NCBI RefSeq assembly: GCF_007860175.1
Contig: NZ_SJPX01000001.1
Coordinates: forward strand, 62,001 to 126,000
Source: Rubripirellula reticaptiva
Lineage (GTDB): Bacteria; Planctomycetota; Planctomycetia; Pirellulales; Pirellulaceae
Direction: 5' to 3'
Length of the DNA: 64,000 bases
Of the stretch, positions 1 to 9,917 are shown one piece after another. The notes under the pieces were generated by a model. The model worked only from the letters and a program-made list of their open reading frames with translations. It was not told the DNA's origin and made no database searches. Both the position numbers and the translations under genes were made by a program. Every line of letters begins with the position of its first letter. The first letter of the stretch is position 1.

Positions 1-927
1 ATGATCGAGGCAATGGACATGGGCCTAGCACGAGTGTTTCAGACGCTGAAGGACGAGGGCGTGTGGGAAAACACGCTGATCGTTTTCACCAGCGACAACG
101 GCCCAGTGCTCAGACCCGCCGCGGAACTCGGTTCGCAGATGCGATTCAACGGTGTCTTCTCTGGCCAGAAGGAGTCGGTATTAGAGGGAGGCATCCGAGT
201 GCCTGCCATTGTCGCCTGGCCAAGACATATCCCAAGCGGACGAGTCGAGTCCACTGCGGTGCATGGTTGCGATTGGCTGCCGACACTTTACAGCCTCACC
301 GGAGAGTCTGCGCCGGCCGGTGCTAAACCTTTTGACGGGATGAATCTGATGCCGTTGCTCGAAGGAAAGCCAGCACCCGCAGTGGCCGGGCGTTTCCTTT
401 CGTTCCAACGCAACCGCTACGCCCCCGTGCCGCACGTTAACGCGTCCATTCGCGATAGCCGGTGGAAACTGTATTGGCCCGGCCATGACGCATCGCTCAA
501 GAAAGACAGTGGTCGCGACAATCCCTCCTATCTGCGAGGCGTCGTGACGCCACATTGGGAGATGCCGCTTGACCGGCAACTCGACCCGCCCACCACCGCA
601 CCGCAACCCCCGCCACGCCTCTACGATCTCGACGCTGATCCCGCCGAGCAGCACAATCTGGCCGCCCAGCACCCCGAGATCGTGAAGTCGCTTGCCGCGA
701 AACACGATGCCTGGTTCAACGACGTAAACGCCGACTGGCGGCAATCGCGAGCCCACATCGTTGCGCAGGACCGAGCATACTGGAGTACCCGCACCGCACC
801 CGATCCCGCCGCCTTGTTCAAAGACTACTGGCAATGGAAGTCTGCCCCCAAAGGCACTGACCCCAAGACTGCTGATCCGCTGCAGGTCTTCCGAGGCTTC
901 TGGAATAACGCTCTAACAGACCAATGA
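1..927 (+). CDS. Sulfatase, C-terminal part (gene truncated by window start)
   Basis: This is the C-terminal 308 residues of an arylsulfatase-family enzyme, which hydrolyses sulfate esters on glycans. Visible family features are the TLIVFTSDNGP strand-turn near residue 25 and the LEGGIRVPAIVAWP motif near residue 61, typical of the second half of the S1 sulfatase core, and a C-terminal subdomain with RLYDLDADPAEQHNLA near residue 206. The N-terminal half with the formylglycine C/S-x-P-x-R site lies upstream of the window, so the ATG at base 1 is an internal methionine and not the start. The gene is followed 13 bp later by the propeller-esterase gene, so the two are probably co-transcribed. 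The family is clear; the substrate is not. Confidence 0.9.
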   Translation: MIEAMDMGLARVFQTLKDEGVWENTLIVFTSDNGPVLRPAAELGSQMRFNGVFSGQKESVLEGGIRVPAIVAWPRHIPSGRVESTAVHGCDWLPTLYSLTGESAPAGAKPFDGMNLMPLLEGKPAPAVAGRFLSFQRNRYAPVPHVNASIRDSRWKLYWPGHDASLKKDSGRDNPSYLRGVVTPHWEMPLDRQLDPPTTAPQPPPRLYDLDADPAEQHNLAAQHPEIVKSLAAKHDAWFNDVNADWRQSRAHIVAQDRAYWSTRTAPDPAALFKDYWQWKSAPKGTDPKTADPLQVFRGFWNNALTDQ

Positions 928-940
928 AAGCTGCCACGCG

Positions 941-2899
941 ATGAACCCCACCTTCATGCTACTTGCTTCCCTGCTCCTCTCGCGGTTCGCCACGCTGCAC
1001 GCTGATGAGCCCGCAACACTCTGGGACAAGCGTGCGTCTTTGCTCAAGACAGCCGAAATACCAGTACTTAAGGATGTGCGTTTCTCGGTGATCAAGCCTT
1101 ACGAGTTTGAAAGCGACGGTTATCGATTCCTGCATGGTGCGGCAATTTGTTTTCACAAGGGGCGGCTCTACTCATCGTTTGGTCACAACCAGGGCGGCGA
1201 GAACACCGACACGGAGGAAGCCAGGTTTTGCGTAAGCGAAGATGAAGGCGAGAGATGGAGCAAAGTGAGCACGATCGACAAAGGCAAAGGCCCAATCGGC
1301 GTGAGTCATGGCGCATTTCTTTCGCACAACGGAACACTCTGGGCTTTTCAGGGAGCCTACACCGGTACGATGAGCGGCGTTCATACACGGGCTTATCTTC
1401 TCGATGAGGCCAGCGCTCAATGGCAGCCGAAAGGCACTGTCATCGAAGACGGTTTCTGGCCCATGCAGGAACCTCAAAAGATGGACGACGGCAACTGGAT
1501 CATGGCCGGGCTCAAGGTCGGTGACAGCAACCCGGCCATCGTTGCCATCAGCCATGCCGATGATTTCACCAAGTGGGATTTGGTGCCCATCCCGCAATCC
1601 AAGAACCTCAAGAAGATGTGGGGCGAATCCACTGTCATCGTCAGCGACAAACAGATCACAAACATTTCTCGCTACGGCGATAAAGCGGAAGCTCTTGTTG
1701 CAACCAGCGAAGACTACGGTCGCACCTGGAGTGAGATGCGTCCCAGCAATCTGCCGATGACCACCAGCAAACCAATCGCTGGTACGTTGAGCACCGGTCA
1801 GCGTTATCTCGTCTGCACCACCACAGCGGACAGCGGCAAGCGACGTTCGCCCTTGACCATCGCTGTCAGCAGATCAGGCGAGACCTTGTTCAGCAAAGTC
1901 TTCGTCATTCGCCATGCTGAATTCACCGATGGCCCCGGCGAGTCGCATCCAAAAGCCGCGCTCTCTTATCCGTATGCAATCGAGCACGACGGAAAGCTCT
2001 ACGTCGGCTACTCAAACAGCGGCGACAAGTCGGCCCGCATCGGCACCGGCCGCGAGCTTTGGAACAATAACAGCGCCGAACTGGCCGTCATCCCGATCGA
2101 TCAATTGCGTACCGACGAAGGCTCGCTTTCGCCAACGGAGCCGACCAACGTTAACGAAGCAGCTGCGATGAAGGCTCGCGAAGAAGCGGAACTGGACCAG
2201 AAGTATCAAGCTTGGGTGGCAAAGCTGACGCCCGCCCAGCAGGCGTGGGAGAAAACACTGCAGGCGGAACTTGGCAGCTTCTATCTGCCGATTCATAAGC
2301 GTGAGAAGGTTGCCGGGAAACCCAACGCCTGGGACTTCGTCGAAGACGATCCCGTATTGCCCCGAGTCCTTCTCATTGGCGATTCGGTCTCACGCGCCTA
2401 TACGCAAACAGTAAGAAAAAAGCTGGCAGGAATTGCCAACGTGCATCGCGCTCCCGCCAACTGCGGCTCAACGTCCACCGGTTTGAAAAAGATTGACGTA
2501 TGGCTAGGCGATAATAAGTGGGATGTCATCCACTTCAATTTTGGAATCCACGATAGAGCGACACCGCTGGCGGATTACACGAATCGGCTTGAACAACTTG
2601 TCGAACGAATGCAGCAGACTGGTGCAAAGCTGGTTTGGGCCAGCACAACACCGATACCCGACGTCGCGGACAAGTACACCGCTGAGTCGATCGTTGAACG
2701 CAACGCAGCAGCCGCTGAAGTGATGCAACGACACTCAGTCATTATGGATGATCTCTTCACTGCAATCACGCCACGGTTAGCCGAATTGCAAAATCCCAGT
2801 GATGTACACTTCACCGGGCCGGGAAATGAATTTCTTGGTGAGCAGGTAGCGACGTTCTTTAAATCAATGATTCCGATTGTGTCCGCGCCAAGACAATGA
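941..2899 (+). CDS. Exported sialidase-like propeller fused to GDSL/SGNH esterase
   Basis: A 652-residue two-domain protein with a signal peptide (cleavage near residue 21, after LHA). Residues about 30-400 form a sialidase/BNR-like beta-propeller with Asp-box-like strands (SEDEGERWS, SEDYGRTWS). After a charged linker, residues about 475-650 form an SGNH hydrolase: block I GDS with the candidate nucleophile Ser482, and block V DVHF with Asp621 and His623. Block III reads FNFGIHD instead of the usual GxND. SGNH enzymes remove acetyl or acyl esters, and a sialidase-like partner suggests de-O-acetylation coupled to recognition or cleavage of the same glycan; this is inference. It starts 13 bp after the sulfatase and is followed 62 bp later by a true sialidase gene. 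Whether the propeller is catalytic is uncertain. Confidence 0.8.
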   Translation: MNPTFMLLASLLLSRFATLHADEPATLWDKRASLLKTAEIPVLKDVRFSVIKPYEFESDGYRFLHGAAICFHKGRLYSSFGHNQGGENTDTEEARFCVSEDEGERWSKVSTIDKGKGPIGVSHGAFLSHNGTLWAFQGAYTGTMSGVHTRAYLLDEASAQWQPKGTVIEDGFWPMQEPQKMDDGNWIMAGLKVGDSNPAIVAISHADDFTKWDLVPIPQSKNLKKMWGESTVIVSDKQITNISRYGDKAEALVATSEDYGRTWSEMRPSNLPMTTSKPIAGTLSTGQRYLVCTTTADSGKRRSPLTIAVSRSGETLFSKVFVIRHAEFTDGPGESHPKAALSYPYAIEHDGKLYVGYSNSGDKSARIGTGRELWNNNSAELAVIPIDQLRTDEGSLSPTEPTNVNEAAAMKAREEAELDQKYQAWVAKLTPAQQAWEKTLQAELGSFYLPIHKREKVAGKPNAWDFVEDDPVLPRVLLIGDSVSRAYTQTVRKKLAGIANVHRAPANCGSTSTGLKKIDVWLGDNKWDVIHFNFGIHDRATPLADYTNRLEQLVERMQQTGAKLVWASTTPIPDVADKYTAESIVERNAAAAEVMQRHSVIMDDLFTAITPRLAELQNPSDVHFTGPGNEFLGEQVATFFKSMIPIVSAPRQ

Positions 2900-2961
2900 C
2901 GACAAAATCAGGGGCGACAGAAACAATCAAATGCATACTGACACTAATCTGAATCCTCTCT

Positions 2962-4119
2962 ATGAAAACTTTTATCGCGATCCTTTGCCTGTCTATGTTT
3001 TCGGTATCTTCTGCCGCCGAACCGCTGCGAGAAACAAGCGATGTTTTTCCGCCTGGATTCAATGGCGTTGCTCGCTATCGCATTCCCGGCATCGTCGTGA
3101 CTCCCAAAGGAACAGTACTGGCTTATTGCGAGGCTCGCCGGAACAACAGCTCCGATTGGGGTGAAATTGAAATCCATCTACGACGCTCACTCGATGGCGG
3201 CAGAACCTGGGAACCTGCCAAACACATCGCACACATCGGTGATCGGTTGCAAGGTAATTTCCACAAGAAGGAAGATGGTGAGCGTGAACAAACCGTGAAC
3301 AATCCAGTCGCCATCGTTGATCGCCAGACTGGCGCGATTGAGTTCCTGTATTGCATCAACTATGCCCGCTGCTATTCGATGCGCAGCACCGACGACGGTC
3401 TCACTTGGAGCGTCCCAGTCGACATCACGGCGACGTTTGAACCCTTCAGAAAACACTATGACTGGAAGGTCATCGCCACTGGCCCTGGGCACGGCATTCA
3501 GCTCAGCAGCGGTCGCCTCGTGGTGCCAATCTGGTTGGCTTATGGCAACGCGGGTGATCATTCGCCTTCCGCTGCCGCGACGATCTTCAGCGACGACCAC
3601 GGCCGGACATGGCAGCCGGGCAAACTGGCTGTGCCAAACGAAGGCGACTTCAATAACCCGAACGAGACCATGCTGGCGACCTTGTCCGACGACAGTGTCA
3701 TGCTGGTCACCCGCAGTGTCTCGAAACCAAATCGCAAGCTCATCACGATCAGTTCCGATGGTGCCACTGGATGGAGCAAGCCCGTCTTTCATGACCAACT
3801 CTGGGAACCCGTTTGCATGGCTGGCATGGTGGCGCATCCGTCACAGCCCGGCACGTTGATCTTCTCTAATCCGCACTCGCTTCCGCTCGATAAAGACGGA
3901 AACGAAAAACCTGCTGGGCGTGGCAAGCGTGAGAACCTGTGTATCAAACTCAGCCGCGACGATGGAAAGACCTGGCCTATCAACAAAGTGCTCGATCCCG
4001 GAAAAGCAGCCTACTCCGACCTCGCTGTGCTGCCCGATGGGACGGTGCTGTGTCTTTACGAAAAAGCCGACAGCATCGCCTGTGCACGCTTCAACCTAGA
4101 ATGGATCGGCACTCTCTAA
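2962..4119 (+). CDS. Exo-alpha-sialidase (GH33-like), exported
   Basis: A 385-residue protein that fits a compact bacterial sialidase, an enzyme removing terminal sialic (or related nonulosonic) acids. A signal peptide ends near residue 19. The F/Y-R-I-P motif is YRIPG (residues 39-43), whose Arg40 corresponds to the first arginine of the substrate-carboxylate triad. Four Asp boxes are visible (SLDGGRTW, STDDGLTW, SDDHGRTW, SRDDGKTW), marking the six-bladed propeller. The YSDLAVLPDGTVLCLYE segment near the C terminus matches the region carrying the catalytic Tyr/Glu pair. It lies in a same-strand run with the sulfatase and the propeller-esterase. The next gene follows after 294 bp, a stretch that contains only a short tandem repeat (CGGGTGTTCTTG at 4337-4348 and 4351-4362). 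Confidence 0.88.
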   Translation: MKTFIAILCLSMFSVSSAAEPLRETSDVFPPGFNGVARYRIPGIVVTPKGTVLAYCEARRNNSSDWGEIEIHLRRSLDGGRTWEPAKHIAHIGDRLQGNFHKKEDGEREQTVNNPVAIVDRQTGAIEFLYCINYARCYSMRSTDDGLTWSVPVDITATFEPFRKHYDWKVIATGPGHGIQLSSGRLVVPIWLAYGNAGDHSPSAAATIFSDDHGRTWQPGKLAVPNEGDFNNPNETMLATLSDDSVMLVTRSVSKPNRKLITISSDGATGWSKPVFHDQLWEPVCMAGMVAHPSQPGTLIFSNPHSLPLDKDGNEKPAGRGKRENLCIKLSRDDGKTWPINKVLDPGKAAYSDLAVLPDGTVLCLYEKADSIACARFNLEWIGTL

Positions 4120-4413
4120 GCCAATTTCCCCGCTTGTTCCTCTTGGCATCGTCGCTTAACTTTTGCAGCTCTGCAAGCGGCGACTTAGGAAGCTCAACGT
4201 GTGCCAAACCCGAGTTTCATGAGATCATCGCCAGGGAGATGTCAGTTGCCGAGCGAAGTTCATCGGGGTCTGCGAGCATTCAAGACAAAGACAATCAGTG
4301 GGTTACATGGCCGAATAAACCATTGATGACAAGCTCCGGGTGTTCTTGTTCGGGTGTTCTTGAATGAGCAATTGGGTTGGAACGTTTCCTGTCGATCATT
4401 TCACGAGAAATTT

Positions 4414-5247
4414 ATGAAACAAGTCATTCATCTGCTGACGTTGACCGCACTTTCGATCGCTGGGCTGTCGATTTTTTCACTCAATGCCTTCGCGCAGTCG
4501 CCCGATGGGTTGTTTCATTGCGACTTTGAATCCGACACTTGGTGGTCCGAGTGGGCCGTTAAACAGCGAGATCCGCACACCGATACGGTCGAATCCGACC
4601 CCTCCCGAAAATTCGAACCTCACAATGGCAAGGCTCTCCGCATTCGAGTCGACGAAGACGGACACTACGGTGTGAGTCTGGAATTTCAGTTTAAAAAGCG
4701 AACAGGCTCTGAGCCGGAAGAGATTTTCTTTCGCTATTACATTAGGTTCGCCGATGACTGGAAACCGGAACGCGGCGGTAAGCTGCCAGGGATTGGTGGC
4801 ACGTATGGCCGGGCGGGTTGGGGAGGGCGACCGGTCAACGGTCAAGACGGATGGTCCGCGCGGGGATTGTTCGACGGACAGAAGGACAGCCATACGCCTG
4901 TTGGTTTCTACTGTTACCATGCCGATATGAAGGGCAAGTATGGCGACAACTGGGTGTGGGATCGCGGCGGCTTTGACGGACTGGAAAACAACCGTTGGTA
5001 TTGCATCGAACAGCAAGCACGACTGAACACGCCTGGGAAAAACGACGGGGTTCTGCGAGCCTGGGTCGATGATCGGCTAGTCTTCGAGAAAAGCGACGTG
5101 CGGATGCGGGACGTGGATAACCTCAAAATCGAAACCGTCTGGCTGAACCTCTACTACGGCGGCACCTGGACCGCCAAGTCCGACTACCACGTTTACATCG
5201 ACGACGTGGCAATCAGCAAAACGCGCATCGGCATGACCGATCAATAA
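4414..5247 (+). CDS. Exported PL14-like polysaccharide lyase / concanavalin-fold protein
   Basis: A 277-residue secreted protein. The ATG at 4414 was chosen because it begins a typical signal peptide (MKQVIHLLTLTALSIAGL, cleaved near AFAQ); an in-frame start 60 bp upstream would place extra polar residues before it. The body resembles the jelly-roll family that includes PL14 alginate/glucuronan lyases: FRYYIRFADDW, KLPGIGGTYGRAGWGG, WLNLYYGGTW and a final YHVYIDDVAIS strand. It could cleave a uronic-acid polymer or only bind it; catalytic residues could not be assigned by eye. It is the last plus-strand gene of the glycan locus. No clear terminator follows, and the 249 bp to the convergent gene show nothing recognisable. 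Confidence 0.7.
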   Translation: MKQVIHLLTLTALSIAGLSIFSLNAFAQSPDGLFHCDFESDTWWSEWAVKQRDPHTDTVESDPSRKFEPHNGKALRIRVDEDGHYGVSLEFQFKKRTGSEPEEIFFRYYIRFADDWKPERGGKLPGIGGTYGRAGWGGRPVNGQDGWSARGLFDGQKDSHTPVGFYCYHADMKGKYGDNWVWDRGGFDGLENNRWYCIEQQARLNTPGKNDGVLRAWVDDRLVFEKSDVRMRDVDNLKIETVWLNLYYGGTWTAKSDYHVYIDDVAISKTRIGMTDQ

Positions 5248-5496
5248 ATAGAATTTTGCGCAACATATCAATCAAAAATCAGACGACCGTTTCGACGGAC
5301 AACCGCACACAGACACTCGCTAGAAGAGAGCTGGACCTGGCGAAACGAAGCGCGTGCAACCCGGCATTCGAATAAGGGGATTGTCCCGCAATGACCTTCT
5401 TGCCTAACGTTGTTACGCAGCAATCTTCAGTCGCTTGCGCTACACAACCTGCTGCAAAAAACATTGTTGCTCTTCTTTGCACATACGGAAGATTAT

Positions 5497-8400
5497 TTAT
5501 TGTTTCGCTGCCTTCTCTTTGGCTTCCAGCATTGCCTTTACCCTTGCTTCTTCCTTCGCCAGAGCCTGGCCGGTCACAGGCATCGGTTCAAAGTAAGGTT
5601 CGGCCACAATGACTTCGTCTTGGGGGATTTCTCGCCAACGCAGGTTTCGAAACCAAACGTCCTGACCGTGGTCCTGCAACCAGAGTTGTCCCTTGCGTCC
5701 AGTCAGGTCGCCACCACGCGCTGCGAGCAACTGAATGTACCACTGCCACTTCGGATCAGCGTAATCAAAGGACAACACGCGTTCGCCGTTGAGCCAATGT
5801 TCGATCACACTTCCCTGGCAGATAATCCTCGCCGTGTTCCAACTTCCCATAGGCTGCGTGGCGTCTTTGGACGGTGCCATGCAGAAGAAGAGTGAAGCGG
5901 CGGCTTGTCGTGCATTCTCGCCGTAGGGACTGCCGACGTTGTCGAGCACCTGATACTCGACCTGCCCCGGACGATAGTAAACTCCGCTGTTGCAGCCTGC
6001 GGAGACCTTCCAGTCAAACCGCAATTCAAAGTCATCCGGCACCGCGGTCGCGGTATAGGTCAGGTTACCGCCGCGTGACTTTCGGTAGAACGCGCCGTGA
6101 TCGATAACCCAGTTCCCGGACTGTTCCCAACCGTCGAAGGTCTTGCCGTCAAAGATCGGTGTAAAAGCCGATTCAGGCTTCGCAAAGCAGGCGAGCGGCC
6201 GACTGATCAGAATCTTTCGTTTTGATTTCGAACCCTTCAGTTCTCTCGCCAGAATGTCGTCCTCCGTGAATCGAGCCAGCAGGATTTCACCGTCGGTAGC
6301 ACGGTTGCGATCGTACGAGATGTAGATCGTGCCATCGGGCGATTGAAAACCGTCGGGATAAGAAATGCCTTCGCGTTCGTCCAGAACAAGTCCACCTTGC
6401 CATGTCTTGCCGTCGTCATTGGAAAGCCAGGCACTGAGTTGCACTCGCCCTTGATGCGCGTCGATGCGATTACCGTGTTTGACCAACAGCAAGCGTCCGG
6501 ACAGCAGTCGCCGCACATGGAAACGCGCGTTCGGCTGACGAATGCCTTGCGGCTCGTTCGCCTCGCTCCACGTACGTCCACCATCGGTCGAAATCGATTC
6601 CATGATTCCTTTCGCAGTCCGAGCCAACATCCACAACGAACCGCCCCGCCGCTCGACAACCATGTGCTCGTGCCAGTCGGGATTCGGAAAGGTGACCATG
6701 CCTCGACGCTCCCAGGTCGTTCCTTCATCACTGGACACAAACACGTTCGCACCTCGCATCGGATCCAGCTCAGGGAAGCATCCTTTGAACGGCCCGAAAC
6801 CGCCCCGCTGGTCCAACGAGATCGGCAGCATCCACTCGCCCGTCGACAGAACAGTTGGCTTGTTTAGCGTCACGCCGTGCCAGATGCGGCGGGGAGTGGA
6901 CCAAGCTGGCTCATCAGCGTCCGGGTTCTCACAAAGCGTCGCCCAGACTCCGGCGCGACCGTCGAACATGTCCATCGATTGATCGAAGATCAACCACAGC
7001 CTTCCCAGGGGATCTGTCCACAGATTCCCCACCAGGATGCTGCGTTCACGCGGCAGGTCCTTTGAATGCGAGTCCAAGACCAATCGCGGCTTCGACCAAG
7101 TCTGACCGTCGTCGTCGGACGTGGCCAGCACAAAGTAGGCTGCCGGACTGTCACCACCCGCAACCCAGCAGGCCCATAATCGACCACTGGGTGTCCGTTC
7201 GATCCCGATCGTCATGCCGTAATCCAACATCTCGTAGTCGTACTCGGGCAGCGGCGATGTGTTCAACACCGGTGGCACGAGGGCGTGGTCCGCCACTTTT
7301 TCCATCGCCGCGATTCGAGCCGCTGTTTCCTCCGCAGTCTCTTGCTTTCGAACTTGTGTTTGCACGAGCTTCACCTCGAGCCCCTCACCCAGAACCGGGA
7401 AGGCGAGTTTCCTCATCGCAATCCGGTCGCCCGGCTTGAGTTGCCGATGCCACGTCGAAACGCGATTGATTTCACCGGGGAACAACTGAAACACGGGAGT
7501 ATCGATCTGCTCGAATTCTAGTTTTCGCAACGCGTCACCGCGATTGGATTCATGCGGCTTGCTGAGCGTCATGAGGAAGAGTTCGCCCGGCTTTGTGCAG
7601 ACAAGTTCGTACCCTTCGATGCCTGTGCGCAGAAACGAACGACCGATCAGGAAGTCCGGCGCTTCTGTGAGCCGATAACCACGATCGGTGAATAGAGTCA
7701 CACCAACCTTCATCACCGCCGGTTCCGCGGCAAGTGCGGGCCATTCGATGCGAGCGTGACCGCTCTGCGACTCAAACTGTCCGACCTCTTCCAGCTTGCC
7801 GAACATGATGCGTTCTTTGCGGCTTGCGTCTTTGTCTCCCTGCGTGACGGTCAGCCAGATCGCGCCGTTGTGCTCATGGAACGTTGGGTATTGAAAAGAC
7901 TTGGGAGTCTCAAAGCGATACTTGCGTTGCCAGTTCTTTCCATCGCGAGAGATCTCCACGTTGAATACGCTGCGGTTCGCTCCATGGATCTTCGTCGCTT
8001 CTTGCCAGCCGAGGTAGTAGGTGTCGCCGAACTTGTCGAAGGTGGGCTTCGAGTTGGCACCATTCGGAACGACAGGAAGTTCTCTTCCCACGCTCCACGA
8101 CTTGCCTTCAGAACTGGTCGTGAAGTGATAATTACCGCGATCATTGCGGCAGATGGCCATCCATGTCCCATCCGGCAAACGGTTGACTGCCGATTCGCTC
8201 AGCGCGGCCGACTGCGGTTCGTTGTAGTGGCCGAGGACCTCGAACGTCGCCAGATCGTCATGAACCATTGCCAGTGCATTCTGCTGGCCGGGGAAGTTGT
8301 TCAGAGCGATGTACTTCTGCCCGTCGAAGTCCTTGAATGAGTCGAACAGATACAGGCCAAAATCCTTTGCCGGTTTCTTGAACCCGCGTGCCGCTGCATC

Positions 8401-8988
8401 GTCGTGGAAGAAGCGAGGCTGCATGTCGACGATGCCTGCTGATGTCTTCAGCTTGGCCTTGTGGATCGACGCTTCAAACTTTCGCGTCATCAGATCGAAA
8501 TCGCGAAACCATGTTTGAGCCTGACGCTTGCCCGGTTGCTCGCTGGCGAAGTAGCACCGCAGTGACTGCTCATCTTTCTGCAAAACACGGGGAACGAAGC
8601 AGGCTCCCACAGGAAGTGTTTCGTTCTCAAACTTCTGTTCGCTGCGGGCGAAAGGAATGACATCTTCGAGCTTGAGCGTTTTCAGGTTGACGATAGACAA
8701 TGTGCAGTAGATCTCCGGCCACGCAGAGTTTTCTCCCGCCCGCGTGTCATTGACCTCGGCGACGATATAAGCACGATCGCCGACGCACACGAACTCAGCA
8801 TCGTGGGCACCTTTCACTTCCGGCCCCGTCACCTTCACGAGACCTTTAATCACTTCATCGCCCGCCAACGAAGCATCCCATGCTTCGGGAATGAGTTTCA
8901 GGTCATCCGACCGCACCGTATTGCACGGGACGATAACCGCCAACATCGCAACCGCTATGCAGAGTTGTTTGCTCAATTGCCAAATCAT
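5497..8988 (-). CDS. Giant sialidase-like propeller protein with C-terminal DUF1080 domain
   Basis: About 1163 residues, exported. The ATG at 8988 is preferred to a TTG two codons upstream; a hydrophobic signal segment ([15 protein letters not shown]) follows. Residues about 30-540 contain a first divergent propeller-like region ([16 protein letters not shown]). Residues about 570-930 form a sialidase/BNR propeller with clear Asp boxes ([36 protein letters not shown]). Residues about 955-1140 are a DUF1080 (3-keto-disaccharide hydrolase) jelly roll starting [15 protein letters not shown] and including [18 protein letters not shown]. The family is used by planctomycetes on extracellular glycans. 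It converges on the sialidase/lyase genes and is likely part of the same degradative programme. The exact substrate and whether both propellers are active are unknown. Confidence 0.8.
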   Translation of the reverse strand: MIWQLSKQLCIAVAMLAVIVPCNTVRSDDLKLIPEAWDASLAGDEVIKGLVKVTGPEVKGAHDAEFVCVGDRAYIVAEVNDTRAGENSAWPEIYCTLSIVNLKTLKLEDVIPFARSEQKFENETLPVGACFVPRVLQKDEQSLRCYFASEQPGKRQAQTWFRDFDLMTRKFEASIHKAKLKTSAGIVDMQPRFFHDDAAARGFKKPAKDFGLYLFDSFKDFDGQKYIALNNFPGQQNALAMVHDDLATFEVLGHYNEPQSAALSESAVNRLPDGTWMAICRNDRGNYHFTTSSEGKSWSVGRELPVVPNGANSKPTFDKFGDTYYLGWQEATKIHGANRSVFNVEISRDGKNWQRKYRFETPKSFQYPTFHEHNGAIWLTVTQGDKDASRKERIMFGKLEEVGQFESQSGHARIEWPALAAEPAVMKVGVTLFTDRGYRLTEAPDFLIGRSFLRTGIEGYELVCTKPGELFLMTLSKPHESNRGDALRKLEFEQIDTPVFQLFPGEINRVSTWHRQLKPGDRIAMRKLAFPVLGEGLEVKLVQTQVRKQETAEETAARIAAMEKVADHALVPPVLNTSPLPEYDYEMLDYGMTIGIERTPSGRLWACWVAGGDSPAAYFVLATSDDDGQTWSKPRLVLDSHSKDLPRERSILVGNLWTDPLGRLWLIFDQSMDMFDGRAGVWATLCENPDADEPAWSTPRRIWHGVTLNKPTVLSTGEWMLPISLDQRGGFGPFKGCFPELDPMRGANVFVSSDEGTTWERRGMVTFPNPDWHEHMVVERRGGSLWMLARTAKGIMESISTDGGRTWSEANEPQGIRQPNARFHVRRLLSGRLLLVKHGNRIDAHQGRVQLSAWLSNDDGKTWQGGLVLDEREGISYPDGFQSPDGTIYISYDRNRATDGEILLARFTEDDILARELKGSKSKRKILISRPLACFAKPESAFTPIFDGKTFDGWEQSGNWVIDHGAFYRKSRGGNLTYTATAVPDDFELRFDWKVSAGCNSGVYYRPGQVEYQVLDNVGSPYGENARQAAASLFFCMAPSKDATQPMGSWNTARIICQGSVIEHWLNGERVLSFDYADPKWQWYIQLLAARGGDLTGRKGQLWLQDHGQDVWFRNLRWREIPQDEVIVAEPYFEPMPVTGQALAKEEARVKAMLEAKEKAAKQ

Positions 8989-9843
8989 ATTCAAGTACTC
9001 TCCACTTCACTAACCGACTCTCGACTGAAGCACGCTCGCAAAGAGTTCGAGACCCTGCAGGCACTATCCGATCCTGACCTTTGCACCCACGTGAGCGATC
9101 GATCATGGCCGTCTCGGGTGTCAACCTCAATTGCCAGAATGATTCAAAATGTTGCGTATGTTTGTCGAGTAAGCATTATCACACGGCGCATTATATCACC
9201 CGCGACTGGGCAACCAGTTGATCGTGCCAATGGCCCATCCACCGCACATGAATACCGAGATCGGAACGAGCGAGCGACTTGGCGGGCTACTTCGGTCGTA
9301 TTGCCGCGCGGCCTGAACTCGGCAATCTTTCCTGAATCACATTACCAATCAGTAACGATCGGCATCGAGACTATTGCGCCGATCCGCCGATTTGACTCAG
9401 TTTTTCGGTGCTTCTGTTGAATCTTGTCCCTGCCCAACACCGTCAACGGCCGCGACCCAATCAAAGAAGCCGACATCCGGCCCATCGCCAAGACGCTCGA
9501 CTGGAAACAGCAACGCAAAATGTGGCGAGCGATCAAGGACTCTCAAGCTGTTAACCCAAGCCAAACATGAACCGTCTGATTCGGCGGGTCGGAAGCAAAC
9601 GGCGTGGTAACAAGCAGCCACTTTGTGAACAGAGAACGCGATAGTTCGCAAAGAAAAAACCGCCCGGACGGACGCTGGCTCATGCGGATTCGGGGCAGCT
9701 AATTTCGGAGAAGAGGTCCGGGGCAAATCACCGGAATCTGAAAAACGCCCAAACACGGCGTTTATTGACCGGCCAGCTTGGCCGAAGAAGGACTCTCAAC
9801 CTGCGAACTGGCCGGTAGGGCCAATTCCGCAGATCGTGAAGAG
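8989..9843. other. Gene-poor intergenic stretch, possible gene remnant
   Basis: No convincing gene is seen in this 855-bp stretch. The only protein-like segment is about 50 codons at 9421-9570 on the plus strand. It is open from just after a stop codon, has no obvious start or ribosome site, and has a natural-looking composition (DWKQQRKMWRAIKD). It could be a decayed gene fragment. An inverted repeat, ACCGGCCAG at 9768-9776 with CTGGCCGGT at 9808-9816, lies just beyond the 3' end of the minus-strand tRNA. Confidence 0.4.
9768..9816 (-). terminator. Hairpin downstream of tRNA-Arg (possible processing/termination structure)
   Basis: A perfect 9-bp inverted repeat (ACCGGCCAG / CTGGCCGGT) with a 31-base spacer begins 27 bases past the 3' end of the minus-strand tRNA. 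There is no long U-run on the minus strand, so it is at best a weak terminator or a processing signal. Confidence 0.35.
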
Positions 9844-9917
9844 TACACCCGGCAGGATTCGAACCTGCAACCCTCGGTTCCGAAGACCGATGCGCTATCC
9901 AATTGTGCCACGGGTGC
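9844..9917 (-). tRNA. tRNA-Arg (anticodon TCG)
   Basis: Read on the minus strand this folds as a standard cloverleaf. The acceptor stem GCACCCG pairs with CGGGTGT (one G-U), followed by discriminator A. The D loop contains AATTGGATA. The anticodon stem-loop is TCGGT-CTTCGGA-ACCGA with anticodon TCG (plus-strand 9881-9883), which reads CGA arginine codons. The T arm is GCAGG-TTCGAAT-CCTGC. The CCA end is not encoded. It is the only tRNA found in the window. Confidence 0.95.

Noticed and set aside
181-834. 217-codon minus-strand open frame
   Set aside because: Antisense to the sulfatase; no domain seen.
3187-3837. 216-codon minus-strand open frame
   Set aside because: Antisense to the sialidase gene.
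9397-9756. 119-codon minus-strand open frame in the gene-poor stretch
   Set aside because: No family likeness, no ribosome site, and odd composition; not supported as a gene.
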